This document shows positions 56,503-64,000 of a stretch of 64,000 bases of DNA, piece after piece. The stretch's first letter is position 1. Each line of letters opens with the position of its first letter. A model generated the notes under the pieces. That model ran no database searches. It was not told the DNA's origin and saw only the letters and a list, made by a program, of their open reading frames with translations. Source of the stretch: Riemerella anatipestifer_E (lineage in GTDB: Bacteria; Bacteroidota; Bacteroidia; Flavobacteriales; Weeksellaceae); NCBI RefSeq assembly GCF_009932355.1, contig NZ_LEKU01000016.1, positions 112,548 to 176,547 of the forward strand. The letters are read 5' to 3'. The position numbers and the translations under genes are program-made.

Positions 56503-58635
56503 ATGAAAAAAATAGTGATACTAGCATTAGGTTTATTTTTGTCTGTTAATGCCTATAAAGGACAAGAAATTACACTAGATAAAATCTATTCGGGCTATTA
56601 TAGAGGTAAAGGTATAGTGGGGATTTCTCCATTAAAAACAGATGATTATTACGCCGTAATAGAACCAACAGGAGTTGCAAAGTACTCTTATAAAACTTTA
56701 CAAAAAGAAGGTTATGTAGTAGAGGGAAGATATGAAGATTATCAACTTTCTAACGACGGTCAAAAGATTTTGTTACAAAAAGCTAGTGAGCCTATTTACA
56801 GACATTCTTTTTTAGGTATTTTTGAAATTAAAGACTTATCAAACGGAAAAATCATTTCTTTATTTGAAGGCAAACCTGTTCAGGAGCCTACATTCTCGCC
56901 TGATGGTAGTAAAGTGGCTTTTATTTCAGAAAATAATTTGTATTACCAAGACTTAGCATCGGGGCAGGTGGTTCAAATTACAACGGACGGTAAGAAAAAT
57001 GAAATTTTGAACGGATTGGCAGATTGGGTTTATGAAGAGGAATTTGGTCACGCCAAACAGTATGTATGGAATAGTGGCGGTGATGCCATTGTTTTTGTAA
57101 GGTCTGATGAAACGGCTGTTCCTGAAATGAATATGCCTATCTACGGAAACAATCTATACCCACAAGATTTTAAATTCAAATATCCAAAAGCGGGCGAAAA
57201 AAACTCGGAAGTTAGTTTACATTATTATCAATTAGCTACAAAGAAGATAACTAAGGTAGATTTAGGTGCTTTTGAAAACTACTATATTCCACAGTTATTT
57301 GTGTCTAAGGCGTCTGATGAGGTTTTGGTGGCTACGGCTAACAGGCATCAGAATAAGTTAGATATACTAAAGCTAAAAACCTCTAACGGAAAAATAGAAA
57401 AACTATTTACAGAAACCGATAAGGCATGGATAGAAACCGATAATTTAACTTTAGAATTTCTTTCTGATGGAGGTATGTTATGGGCTTCGGAGAGAGATGG
57501 TTATCGTCATTTATATTGGTATGATGCCAAAGGCAAACTAAAAAAACAAGTTACAAAAGGAAATTGGGAAATTACAGATTATTACGGTTTTGATGCTAAA
57601 AATCAAGAGGTTTTTGTGCAAACTACTCAGAATGGAAGCATCAACAAAGTGGTATCTAAAATCAATATCAATACAGGTAAATCTCAAATTATTTCGGATT
57701 TAGAAGGTAACAATACGGCTTCTTTTAGTCCTAATTTTAATTATTTTATCAATACAACCTCTTCGGCTAAAACACCACACAAATATGTGTTGAGAGATAG
57801 AAATGGAAAGAGCTTGAAAGAAATACAAAACAATAGTGAACTTTTAACTAAGTTGAAAACGGATAATTGGGTAGAAAAGGAATTTTTTACCATACCTAAT
57901 AATGCAGGAGACCAAATGAATGTGTGGATTATGAAGCCTAAAAACTTTGACCCTAATAAAAAGTATCCTTTGTTTATGTTTCAGTATTCAGGACCAGGGT
58001 CTCAGCAGGTAAGTAATTCTTGGGATTCCAGTAATGGTTTATGGTTTAATCATCTAGTTCAGAAAGGCTATGTTGTAGCCTGTGTAGACGGTAGAGGTAC
58101 AGGTTATAAAGGTGCAAATTATAAAAAATCAACTTATCTTAATTTAGGTAAATATGAAATAGAAGACCAAATAACTGCTGCGAAATGGTTTGGGGAACAG
58201 TCTTATATAGATGCTAGCAGAATTGGTATTTTTGGATGGAGCTTTGGAGGTTACATGGCTAGTTTAGCGATGACTAAAGGGGCTGATGTCTTTAAAATGG
58301 GGATTGCAGTAGCACCAGTAACCAATTGGCGTTTTTATGATACGGTTTATACAGAAAGATTTTTGAGAACCCCACAAGAAAATGCAAAAGGTTATGATGA
58401 AAATTCTCCTACGGAATATGCTCATTTATTAAAAGGTAAGTTCTTGATGATACACGGTACGGCAGATGATAATGTGCATTTTCAGAATGCAGCAGTATTT
58501 TCCGAGGCACTTATTCAGAATAAAAAGCAGTTTGAGTTTATGACCTATCCAGATAAAAATCATAGTATATATGGAGGAAATACTCGCTCTCAACTTTATG
58601 AAAAGATGACACAATTTATATTGAACAATCTTTAA
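56503..58635 (+). CDS. S9-family prolyl oligopeptidase, dipeptidyl-peptidase IV type
   Basis: The 710-residue protein has a signal peptide (MKKIVILALGLFLSVNA). A DPP IV-type beta-propeller follows (NGLADWVYEEEFG with the conserved double Glu for the substrate N-terminus). The C-terminal alpha/beta-hydrolase has the nucleophile GWSFGGYMA, Asp in GTADDNVHFQNA and His in PDKNHSIYGG. It removes X-Pro or X-Ala dipeptides from peptides in the periplasm. The start at 56503 is chosen because the upstream TTG overlaps the promoter. Confidence 0.94.
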   Translation: MKKIVILALGLFLSVNAYKGQEITLDKIYSGYYRGKGIVGISPLKTDDYYAVIEPTGVAKYSYKTLQKEGYVVEGRYEDYQLSNDGQKILLQKASEPIYRHSFLGIFEIKDLSNGKIISLFEGKPVQEPTFSPDGSKVAFISENNLYYQDLASGQVVQITTDGKKNEILNGLADWVYEEEFGHAKQYVWNSGGDAIVFVRSDETAVPEMNMPIYGNNLYPQDFKFKYPKAGEKNSEVSLHYYQLATKKITKVDLGAFENYYIPQLFVSKASDEVLVATANRHQNKLDILKLKTSNGKIEKLFTETDKAWIETDNLTLEFLSDGGMLWASERDGYRHLYWYDAKGKLKKQVTKGNWEITDYYGFDAKNQEVFVQTTQNGSINKVVSKININTGKSQIISDLEGNNTASFSPNFNYFINTTSSAKTPHKYVLRDRNGKSLKEIQNNSELLTKLKTDNWVEKEFFTIPNNAGDQMNVWIMKPKNFDPNKKYPLFMFQYSGPGSQQVSNSWDSSNGLWFNHLVQKGYVVACVDGRGTGYKGANYKKSTYLNLGKYEIEDQITAAKWFGEQSYIDASRIGIFGWSFGGYMASLAMTKGADVFKMGIAVAPVTNWRFYDTVYTERFLRTPQENAKGYDENSPTEYAHLLKGKFLMIHGTADDNVHFQNAAVFSEALIQNKKQFEFMTYPDKNHSIYGGNTRSQLYEKMTQFILNNL

Positions 58636-58657
58636 AATGTTCAATATAATAGCTAGC

Positions 58658-58689
58658 AAAAGAGCTACTTTTTAAAGTAGCTCTTTTTT
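58658..58689 (+). terminator. Terminator of the DPP4-type gene
   Basis: AAAAGAGCTACTTT pairs perfectly with AAAGTAGCTCTTTT. Confidence 0.85.
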
Positions 58690-58704
58690 GTTATTTGGAA
58701 ATAA

Positions 58705-58735
58705 AAAATGCTATTGATAAACTCAATAGCATTTT
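58705..58735 (-). terminator. Terminator of tRNA-Leu
   Basis: AAAATGCTATTGA pairs perfectly with TCAATAGCATTTT; the minus strand continues with a T-run. Confidence 0.8.
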
Positions 58736-58739
58736 ACCG

Positions 58740-58821
58740 TACCCAGAGCCGGGATCGAACCGGCACGCCTTTCGGCATTGGTGTTTGAGACCAATGCGTC
58801 TACCAATTCCGCCATCTGGGC
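58740..58821 (-). tRNA. tRNA-Leu (anticodon CAA)
   Basis: The minus strand starts GCCCAGATGGCGGAATTGGT. Its acceptor stem pairs with TCTGGGT, and the anticodon arm TTGGT-CTCAAAC-ACCAA gives anticodon CAA. A long variable arm and the T-loop GGTTCGATCC follow. The 3' CCA is not encoded. A promoter lies at 58842-58871. Confidence 0.95.
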
Positions 58822-58841
58822 ATGTGTTGAATTAGAGACTG

Positions 58842-58871
58842 CAAATATAGACTTTTTTTAGATTATACAAA
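58842..58871 (-). promoter_or_regulatory. Promoter of tRNA-Leu
   Basis: On the minus strand TTTG (58871-58868), an 18-bp spacer and TATATTTG (58849-58842). Confidence 0.65.
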
Positions 58872-58887
58872 AATATTTTTTAGCATT

Positions 58888-59655
58888 TTACCAAAAAACT
58901 TCCAATCCATCATAAGCAGGTTTTATGTGAGGAGGTAATAGGCTTTCTATTTCATAGTGAAACCCTAATCTATGGCTAATATGTGTGAGGTAAGTAGTTT
59001 TAGGTTTTAATATTTCTACAAGTTCTAAAACTTGTGGAAGTATAAAATGGGAAGCATGTAGTTCTTCTGCTCTTAGGCAGTTGATGATTAAAATATCTAA
59101 ATTTTTTAATTTCTCAAGTTGGTCTTCACTAATGGAACTCGCATCGGTAATATAGGCTAGATTTCCTATTTTATAACCAAGTATGGGGAGTTTTCCGTGG
59201 AGTACTTCTATAGGTTCTACTAAAATTTCTAGTAGTTCAAATGGTTGGTTTGTAATTTTATATAAGTCAAAACTAGGTGCTCCAGGATATTTTTCCGTAG
59301 CGAAGGCGTAAGGGAACCTTTGTATGATTTCGTTTGAAACTCTTTCTAAACAGTAGATAGGTATATTTTTATTAGTATTGAAAATAATGGGACGAAGGTC
59401 GTCCAACCCAATAATATGGTCATTATGTTCGTGCGTTACTAAGAGGGCATCTATGTGAGATTCTCCGAAGGAAAGCATCTGTTGTCTAAAATCGGGTCCG
59501 CAATCTATTAAAATTTTTTTATTGTCATTAGTCGTAATTATAGCGGAAGACCTAAGTCTTTTATCTTTAGGATTTTGAGAGAGGCAAACAGGGTGGTTAG
59601 ATCCTATAACAGGTATGCCTTGCGAAGTGCCTGTGCCTAAAAATTTCAGCTTCAT
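58888..59655 (-). CDS. MBL-fold metallo-hydrolase, PhnP-like
   Basis: The 255-residue protein starts MKLKFLGTGTSQGIPVIG. It has the metallo-beta-lactamase motifs: LLVTHEHNDHIIGLDDLRP (HxHxDH), AYITDASSI with the bridging Asp, and TYLTHISHRLG. Its closest type is PhnP/cyclic-phosphodiesterase-like. The frame extends upstream to 59721, but that would overlap the divergent gene's start; the ATG at 59655 fits relatives. Confidence 0.88.
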   Translation of the reverse strand: MKLKFLGTGTSQGIPVIGSNHPVCLSQNPKDKRLRSSAIITTNDNKKILIDCGPDFRQQMLSFGESHIDALLVTHEHNDHIIGLDDLRPIIFNTNKNIPIYCLERVSNEIIQRFPYAFATEKYPGAPSFDLYKITNQPFELLEILVEPIEVLHGKLPILGYKIGNLAYITDASSISEDQLEKLKNLDILIINCLRAEELHASHFILPQVLELVEILKPKTTYLTHISHRLGFHYEIESLLPPHIKPAYDGLEVFW

Positions 59656-59707
59656 TTTTGAGTTTAAAATCATTTTGGTAAATTTACAAAAAATATAAAT
59701 ATTGCGT

Positions 59708-61141
59708 ATGTCGGGAATCAAAGCGGTTTTAACCCCTAAACAAAAAGCATTAGCAGTTAATCTAGACCCTTCAATATATGGTACATTTGCGGAGATTGGA
59801 GCGGGGCAGGAGACGGTGCGTCATTTCTTTAGAGCAGGAGGAGCTTCTGGTACTATTGCCAAAGCGATGTCTGCCTATGATAAGGAGTACAGTAATGCTA
59901 TCTACGGACAAGAGGTTAAGAATAGATTTGTTACTCAAAATAGATTAAAAAAAATGCTCAGGCATGAGGTTAGCCTTATAGAAGAGCGACTAGATAATAC
60001 TGAAACTCCAGATAGAAAGTTTTTTTCATATGCTAATACTGTAACCACAATAAACTACCATAAAACCTTTAAAGGTCATGGTTGGGTAGGATTGATGTTC
60101 CAGCACGAGGCAGATGCGGAGTACAGCGAAATTATTTTACATATCAGATTTAAAGAAAATGATGCGACGCTTCAGCAGGAAACTTTAGGGAATTTGGGTG
60201 TTAATCTCATTTTTGGGGCTTTTAACTATGCTGATAATCCTAGACAGTTGATTAACAGTCTTTACGATGATATTTCTATTGATAAGATAGAGATAGATAT
60301 GATTGATTTCCAAGGACCTGCATTTGAGTATGTTGATAACCGATTGATGAGTTTACAGCTTGTCAAAAAAGGTATGACTGAAGCGGTACTATTTAATTCC
60401 GAAGGCAAGAATATGCTTCCTGCAGATATTCTTTACAAAAAAGATGTTTTTGCGGTTAGAGGTAGTTTTAGACCTGTAACATTGGTAAATATAGATATGT
60501 TTGAAAATGGGCTAGACCTCTTTTTAAAAGATACTAAAGGAAAGCCTGAGGATACTGTAATTATTTTTGAAATTACAACGGCTAACTTGAGAGCAACGGG
60601 TAAAATAGATGAGAGAGATTTCTTAGATAGGGTAGATGTGTTGGCAAAGTTAGGTTATACTGTAATGGTGTCTAACTTTTCTGAATATTATCGTTTGGTA
60701 GAATATTTTTACAGTTACAATATTCGCTATTTGGGTGTAGCAATGGGAGTTAATAATTTGCTGATGGTCTTTGATGAAGATTATTACAAAAATTTACCAG
60801 GCGGAATATTGGAAGCGTTTGGTAAATTCTTTAGAAAAGATATGAGGGTTTATTTGTATCCATACAAAGACCCAGAAACTCACGAGGTATTAGATTCTGA
60901 TAATTTAAAAGTGAATGAAAATCTTAAAGAATTGTACAAATACTTCAAGCATAATAATAGAATAGTTGATATTGAGACATATAATCCTGAATATTCCGAA
61001 ATCTATTCTCGTGAAATTTTGTCTAAAATAGCAAGTTGTGAAACAGGTTGGGAATGCCAACTTCCAGAAGGTGTAGCGGATATGATTAAAGAGAGAGGAA
61101 TGTTTGGTTATAAAGAAGCAATAGCCTTGAAGGAATTTTAA
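59708..61141 (+). CDS. Conserved protein of an uncharacterised family
   Basis: The protein has 477 residues from the ATG at 59708. It begins MSGIKAVLTPKQKALAVNLDPSIYGTFAEIGAGQET and contains RHFFRAGGASGTIAKAMSAYDK, INYHKTFKGHGWVGLMFQ, IFGAFNYADNPRQLI and RPVTLVNIDMFENGL. It has no signal peptide or membrane helix. Annotators often label such proteins as TonB-dependent receptor or nicotinate-nucleotide adenylyltransferase, but neither fold is visible, and I regard both names as unsupported. It lies 12 bp before a GAF-domain gene. Confidence 0.8.
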   Translation: MSGIKAVLTPKQKALAVNLDPSIYGTFAEIGAGQETVRHFFRAGGASGTIAKAMSAYDKEYSNAIYGQEVKNRFVTQNRLKKMLRHEVSLIEERLDNTETPDRKFFSYANTVTTINYHKTFKGHGWVGLMFQHEADAEYSEIILHIRFKENDATLQQETLGNLGVNLIFGAFNYADNPRQLINSLYDDISIDKIEIDMIDFQGPAFEYVDNRLMSLQLVKKGMTEAVLFNSEGKNMLPADILYKKDVFAVRGSFRPVTLVNIDMFENGLDLFLKDTKGKPEDTVIIFEITTANLRATGKIDERDFLDRVDVLAKLGYTVMVSNFSEYYRLVEYFYSYNIRYLGVAMGVNNLLMVFDEDYYKNLPGGILEAFGKFFRKDMRVYLYPYKDPETHEVLDSDNLKVNENLKELYKYFKHNNRIVDIETYNPEYSEIYSREILSKIASCETGWECQLPEGVADMIKERGMFGYKEAIALKEF

Positions 61142-61153
61142 AACAAACTAGGT

Positions 61154-61603
61154 ATGGAGCATTTAAAAATAAAATTATCAGAGGTTATTTCTGATAATCA
61201 TCTTACTAGAGATGAAAAACTCAAAACAATTTGTGAAGTTTTAGACCAAGAGAAAAGTTACTTTAATTGGACAGGGTTTTATTTTAAAAACGGAAATAAA
61301 GAAGAACTTATATTAGGACCTTATGTAGGAGCACCTACGGATCATACGGTTATTCCTTTCGGTAGGGGGATTTGCGGACAAGTAGCTGTATCTAATAAAA
61401 CGTTTGAAGTACCAGATGTTATGGCTGAAGATAACTATTTATCTTGCTCTATAGATACTAAAGCAGAATTGGTAGTTCCTATCATAAAAAATGGAGATAA
61501 TATAGGTCAAATAGATATAGATTCTCACACAATAAATCCTTTTACGAAGGAAGATGTAGAGCTTTTGGAATGGCTTTGTGATAAAGTAGCAACCATATTG
61601 TAA
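61154..61603 (+). CDS. GAF-domain protein, free methionine-R-sulfoxide reductase-like
   Basis: The 149-residue protein is a single GAF domain with LGPYVGAPTDHTVIPFGRGICGQVA and YLSCSIDTKAELVVPI. These match two of the three active-site cysteines of fRMsr (MsrC): Cys in GICG and Cys in LSCS. The first cysteine, in the PACTRIPFG segment of E. coli, is absent here (APTDHTVIPFG). Reduction of free Met-R-sulfoxide is likely but not certain. Confidence 0.82.
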   Translation: MEHLKIKLSEVISDNHLTRDEKLKTICEVLDQEKSYFNWTGFYFKNGNKEELILGPYVGAPTDHTVIPFGRGICGQVAVSNKTFEVPDVMAEDNYLSCSIDTKAELVVPIIKNGDNIGQIDIDSHTINPFTKEDVELLEWLCDKVATIL

Positions 61604-61665
61604 AAGTACTTTTATACCTCCATTTTGATAAATGGAAAGTGGTTGTCTAAATCTCTAAAATAGCG

Positions 61666-61697
61666 TTTGTGTATATAAAAAAAAAGCATTAGCTTTG
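61666..61697 (+). promoter_or_regulatory. Promoter of the rpsF-rpsR-rplI operon
   Basis: TTTG (61666-61669), a 20-bp spacer and TAGCTTTG (61690-61697), 35 bp before the rpsF ATG. Confidence 0.7.
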
Positions 61698-61732
61698 CAC
61701 CTTGAAATTTTAACTATATAATTATTAACATT

Positions 61733-62074
61733 ATGAATCATTACGAAACTGTTTTCATTTTAACTCCCGTTCTGTCTGACGCTCAGGTGGAGGAAGCAGT
61801 GAAAAAATTTGAGGATCTTTTAAAAGATCAAAATTGCGAAATCGTAGCCAAAGAAAATTGGGGACTAAAAAAGTTAGCTTACCCTATTCAATTGAAAAAG
61901 AATGGTTTCTATACTTTGATAGAATTCAAAGGTGAAGGAACTATCGTGGCAGATTTAGAACTTGCTTTCAAAAGAGACGAGAGAGTTATCCGTTACTTAA
62001 CTACAAAGTTAGACAAGCACGCTGTAGAGTATGCTGAAAAGAGAAGAGCAAAACTAAAATCTAAAAAAGCTTAA
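61733..62074 (+). CDS. rpsF: 30S ribosomal protein S6
   Basis: The 113-residue protein starts MNHYETVFILTPVLSDAQVEEAVKKFEDLL. WGLKKLAYPIQLKKNGFYTLIEFKGEG and DERVIRYLTTKLDKHAVEYAEKRR fit S6. It lies on the 16S rRNA platform next to S18, whose gene follows. Confidence 0.97.
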   Translation: MNHYETVFILTPVLSDAQVEEAVKKFEDLLKDQNCEIVAKENWGLKKLAYPIQLKKNGFYTLIEFKGEGTIVADLELAFKRDERVIRYLTTKLDKHAVEYAEKRRAKLKSKKA

Positions 62075-62099
62075 TTTTTAACCCCTAAAAAAAGAAACT

Positions 62100-62402
62100 A
62101 TGGCAATAGATGAAATGGCACAACAAGCCGCACAAGGTGGGGAGTCTGAAGTAAAATTCCTTACACCACTAGATATCAATACTAAATCTGAAAAAAAATA
62201 CTGTAGATTTAAAAAATACGGTATCAAATATGTAGATTATAAAGATGCAGATTTCCTTCTTCAGTTCGTTAATGAGCAAGGTAAAATTTTACCAAGAAGA
62301 TATACGGGAACTTCTTTAAAATATCAGAGAAAAGTATCTGCTGCTATTAAAAGAGCAAGACATTTGGCACTTATGCCGTATGTAGCAGACTTATTGAAGT
62401 AA
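62100..62402 (+). CDS. rpsR: 30S ribosomal protein S18
   Basis: The 100-residue protein has YCRFKKYGIKYVDYKDADFLLQFVNEQGKILPRRYTGTSLKYQRKV and AIKRARHLALMPYVAD, typical of S18. It carries the acidic N-terminal extension seen in Bacteroidetes. It forms a heterodimer with S6 in the platform. Confidence 0.97.
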   Translation: MAIDEMAQQAAQGGESEVKFLTPLDINTKSEKKYCRFKKYGIKYVDYKDADFLLQFVNEQGKILPRRYTGTSLKYQRKVSAAIKRARHLALMPYVADLLK

Positions 62403-62521
62403 TTATATAAGTTGCTGAATTAGTTAAATTAAAAAATTCTAACTGTTTTAGGATATTTGGAAAGTCAACTATTGAGTTTGGATTCTAAACTTCTAAAACC
62501 TAAACAAGACAACAACAAACA

Positions 62522-63019
62522 ATGGAAATTATTCTTAAAAAAGATGTAGAAAACTTAGGATTAGAGTTTGATACAGTAGATGTAAAGCCAGGATACGCTA
62601 GAAACTTCTTAATCCCTCAAGGATATGCAGTTTTAGCGACACCTAAAAATAGAGCGGTTTTAGCTGAAGTATTAGAAGCTAGAAAAGAAGAAGAAGCTAA
62701 ATTAGTAGCTGCTGCTAACAAAATTGTAGAGCAACTTAAGAAGACTACTGTTTCTATCGTTGCTAAGGTAGGTTCTGGTGATAAATTATTCGGTTCTATC
62801 AACAATGCTAACTTAGCTGAAGAATTAGCGAAAGCAGGTGTTGAGGTAGATAAAAAATACATCAAAATCCCTGGAAATACTATTAAGAGATTAGGTAAAT
62901 TTACTGCTAAAGTAAGACTTCACAGAGAAGTAGAGCACGATTATGAGTTTGAAGTAGTATCTGATGCTCCTGTAGTAGAAGCGCCTAAGGCTAAAGAAAC
63001 TAAAACTGAAGAGGCTTAA
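62522..63019 (+). CDS. rplI: 50S ribosomal protein L9
   Basis: The 165-residue protein has the L9 N-terminal domain MEIILKKDVENLGLEFDTVDVKPGYARNFLIPQGYA, the long connecting helix and the C-terminal domain with LFGSINNANLAEEL. A short acidic tail ends it. It lies 119 bp after rpsR; the spacer holds only AT-rich sequence with TTCTAAAC-type words. Confidence 0.97.
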   Translation: MEIILKKDVENLGLEFDTVDVKPGYARNFLIPQGYAVLATPKNRAVLAEVLEARKEEEAKLVAAANKIVEQLKKTTVSIVAKVGSGDKLFGSINNANLAEELAKAGVEVDKKYIKIPGNTIKRLGKFTAKVRLHREVEHDYEFEVVSDAPVVEAPKAKETKTEEA

Positions 63020-63046
63020 TTAATAAAGTTTTTTTCATAATAGAAG

Positions 63047-63079
63047 AACGGTTGTATCATTTTGGATACAACCGTTTTT
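63047..63079 (+). terminator. Terminator of the ribosomal operon
   Basis: AACGGTTGTATC pairs perfectly with GATACAACCGTT, then TTT. Confidence 0.85.
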
Positions 63080-63173
63080 GGTATCATTATAATAATCAAA
63101 TATAAAACTTACTTAAATTCATTTATAATGTTGTAACAAGTATGAAGAGCAATTTAAGAAAAATAACCTATCA

Positions 63174-63815
63174 TTATCTAAACCCTGCCTTTTGTAAATA
63201 CAATGTTAGCTGCTGCCACAATTCTTGACCATTGTTATTTAAAAATACTGCAAAAATTGACAATAATAGTGCTACCGAAATTCCCCAATTACAGTATTGT
63301 AAAATACCCAATCTACTTTGTTGACTTGATAATTCTTTTTCAGTTTTATTAAACGACCTTATAATAAGTTTTTTTAAATTATCAAGTTCACGTTCATCTT
63401 CTAGTTGATTTGCTTTTGAACGTTTATAAACGCTTTTATAGTTGGTTAAGTTATCTTCAATAATTTCAATTGCATTTATCTGATTATTTATAAAAATAGA
63501 AATTATATAGGAAAACAAAAATGCTGAAATAACAATGATGCAGTTTTTTAAAGCAAATGGATTTGTATAATCAATCTGAGATGCACCGAGTATAAACGCA
63601 GCAGGAATAGCTATTAGCTTAGATTGTGAATCATTAATTATTGCTCTAATGTTTTTAGAATAGTCAAGAACAGAATTGTCTAATTCTAGTTTAATCTTAT
63701 TGAATGAAAAATTTGATAAATAATATTCAAAACTTGTACCGCATTTTTCATAAAATTCTTCAAAATACAAAATAAGTTCATTAAATCTTTCCTTTTTGGT
63801 TTTATTACTTAAGAA
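63174..63815 (-). pseudogene. Membrane protein of unknown function, 5' end cut off by an IS256-type insertion
   Basis: The minus-strand frame has two hydrophobic pairs (about residues 50-95 and 160-185 of the visible part), divided by a charged coiled coil with LEDERELDNLKKLIIRSFNKTEKELSSQQ. A TTG at 63770 could start a 198-residue product. The frame stays open upstream through LSNKTKKERFNELILYFEEF until the sequence changes to the IS end at about 63816. The native start is therefore probably lost. The layout recalls SLATT-type membrane proteins, but I do not assign it. Confidence 0.6.
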
Positions 63816-63853
63816 GACACTATCCCGTAAAGTGTGTAAGTTAAAATTACCGA

Positions 63854-63880
63854 GGGTTTAACTTTTTTAAAGTTGAACCC
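63854..63880 (-). terminator. Hairpin at the end of the transposase gene
   Basis: GGGTTTAACTT pairs with AAGTTGAACCC (one wobble) around a T-rich loop, overlapping the transposase stop. Confidence 0.5.
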
Positions 63881-64000
63881 TTTGTTCAAAAATAGTTAAA
63901 AATTGATTTAAAATCAAGCCCCAATTATGAATAGGTTTCGACCATTTCTTAGTAGCTTCTCTTAAAGCCAAGAAAGTTGATTTCATAACCGCCTCATCTG
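63867..64000 (-). CDS. IS256-family transposase, C-terminal fragment
   Basis: The last 44 codons are visible, ending at a TAA at 63867-63869. The translation MKSTFLALREATKKW, then SKPIHNWGLILNQFLTIFEQR, is the characteristic C-terminus of IS256/mutator-type transposases (KW-x-x-P-I-x-N-W). The DDE catalytic core is outside the window. The gene is cut by the window edge, not by a mutation seen here. Confidence 0.88.
   Translation of the reverse strand, partial: DEAVMKSTFLALREATKKWSKPIHNWGLILNQFLTIFEQRVQL

Larger units (their letters stand above)
63816..64000 (-). mobile_element. Right part of an IS256-family insertion sequence (runs off the window)
   Basis: The end is placed at about 63816, where GACACTATCCCGTAAAGTGT begins, similar in pattern to IS256-type terminal repeats. 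The transposase C-terminus lies just inside. The other end, inverted repeat and target duplication are outside the window. Confidence 0.7.

Noticed and set aside
59708..61141. TonB-dependent receptor
   Set aside because: No signal peptide, plug domain or beta-barrel pattern is visible.

Overview
The window is a low-GC, gene-dense chromosome segment of a flavobacterium, most likely of the Weeksellaceae (Riemerella/Chryseobacterium group). This rests on several features seen here: the PorX regulator of type IX secretion, an atpD-atpC pair split from the other ATP synthase genes, many promoters of the Bacteroidetes form TTTG-N18-21-TAnnTTTG, A/T-rich start contexts such as ATATTATG in place of Shine-Dalgarno sites, and typical families (DUF5606, DUF349, DUF5522, SpeA-type arginine decarboxylase, STM3941-like protein). 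The species call is inference.

Layout. 0-14 kb is mostly housekeeping: mfd (cut by the left edge), ruvX-def, mazG, aroE, a DUF349 protein, ribD, porX, pirin, an ECF sigma gene interrupted by a stop codon, and mtnN. 14.3-25.4 kb is the most coherent specialised locus. It holds a lipoprotein ecotin, then a minus-strand nitrous oxide reduction operon (cytochrome c, nosZ, a membrane protein, nosL, nosD, nosF, nosY). Divergent from it is a second cytochrome c with a lipoprotein. Next come a polytopic haem-copper-oxidase-like protein, a Crp/Fnr regulator, the di-iron repair protein Ric/ScdA and an NsrR-like Rrf2 regulator. A perfect 18-bp palindrome sits midway between the two divergent cytochrome operons and could activate both. 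25.5-35.5 kb returns to general metabolism: a YigZ-family protein, sdaA, a PadR-PspC pair, menaquinone genes, a second Crp, lptB, cobalamin adenosyltransferase and thiamine pyrophosphokinase.

35.45-39.3 kb is a surface-protein locus. A 590-bp intergenic stretch with a (CA)15 tract and several hairpins leads into two secreted proteins and an HU-like protein. 39.4-48.4 kb carries arginine decarboxylase and agmatinase, an AT-rich orphan gene, ribF, atpDC, ndk and ilvE. 48.4-63 kb carries mnmD, the SRP RNA, ung, a TrmH-like methyltransferase, mpl, a cell-wall glucosaminidase, hemL, a DPP4-type peptidase, tRNA-Leu(CAA), a PhnP-like hydrolase and the rpsF-rpsR-rplI operon. The right end is the 3' part of an IS256-family element that appears to have cut off the start of a membrane-protein gene.

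The strongest candidate for an undescribed system is the N2O/NO locus at 14.9-25.4 kb: its lipid-anchored parts, two unassigned membrane proteins, and regulatory sites that can be read directly in the sequence.
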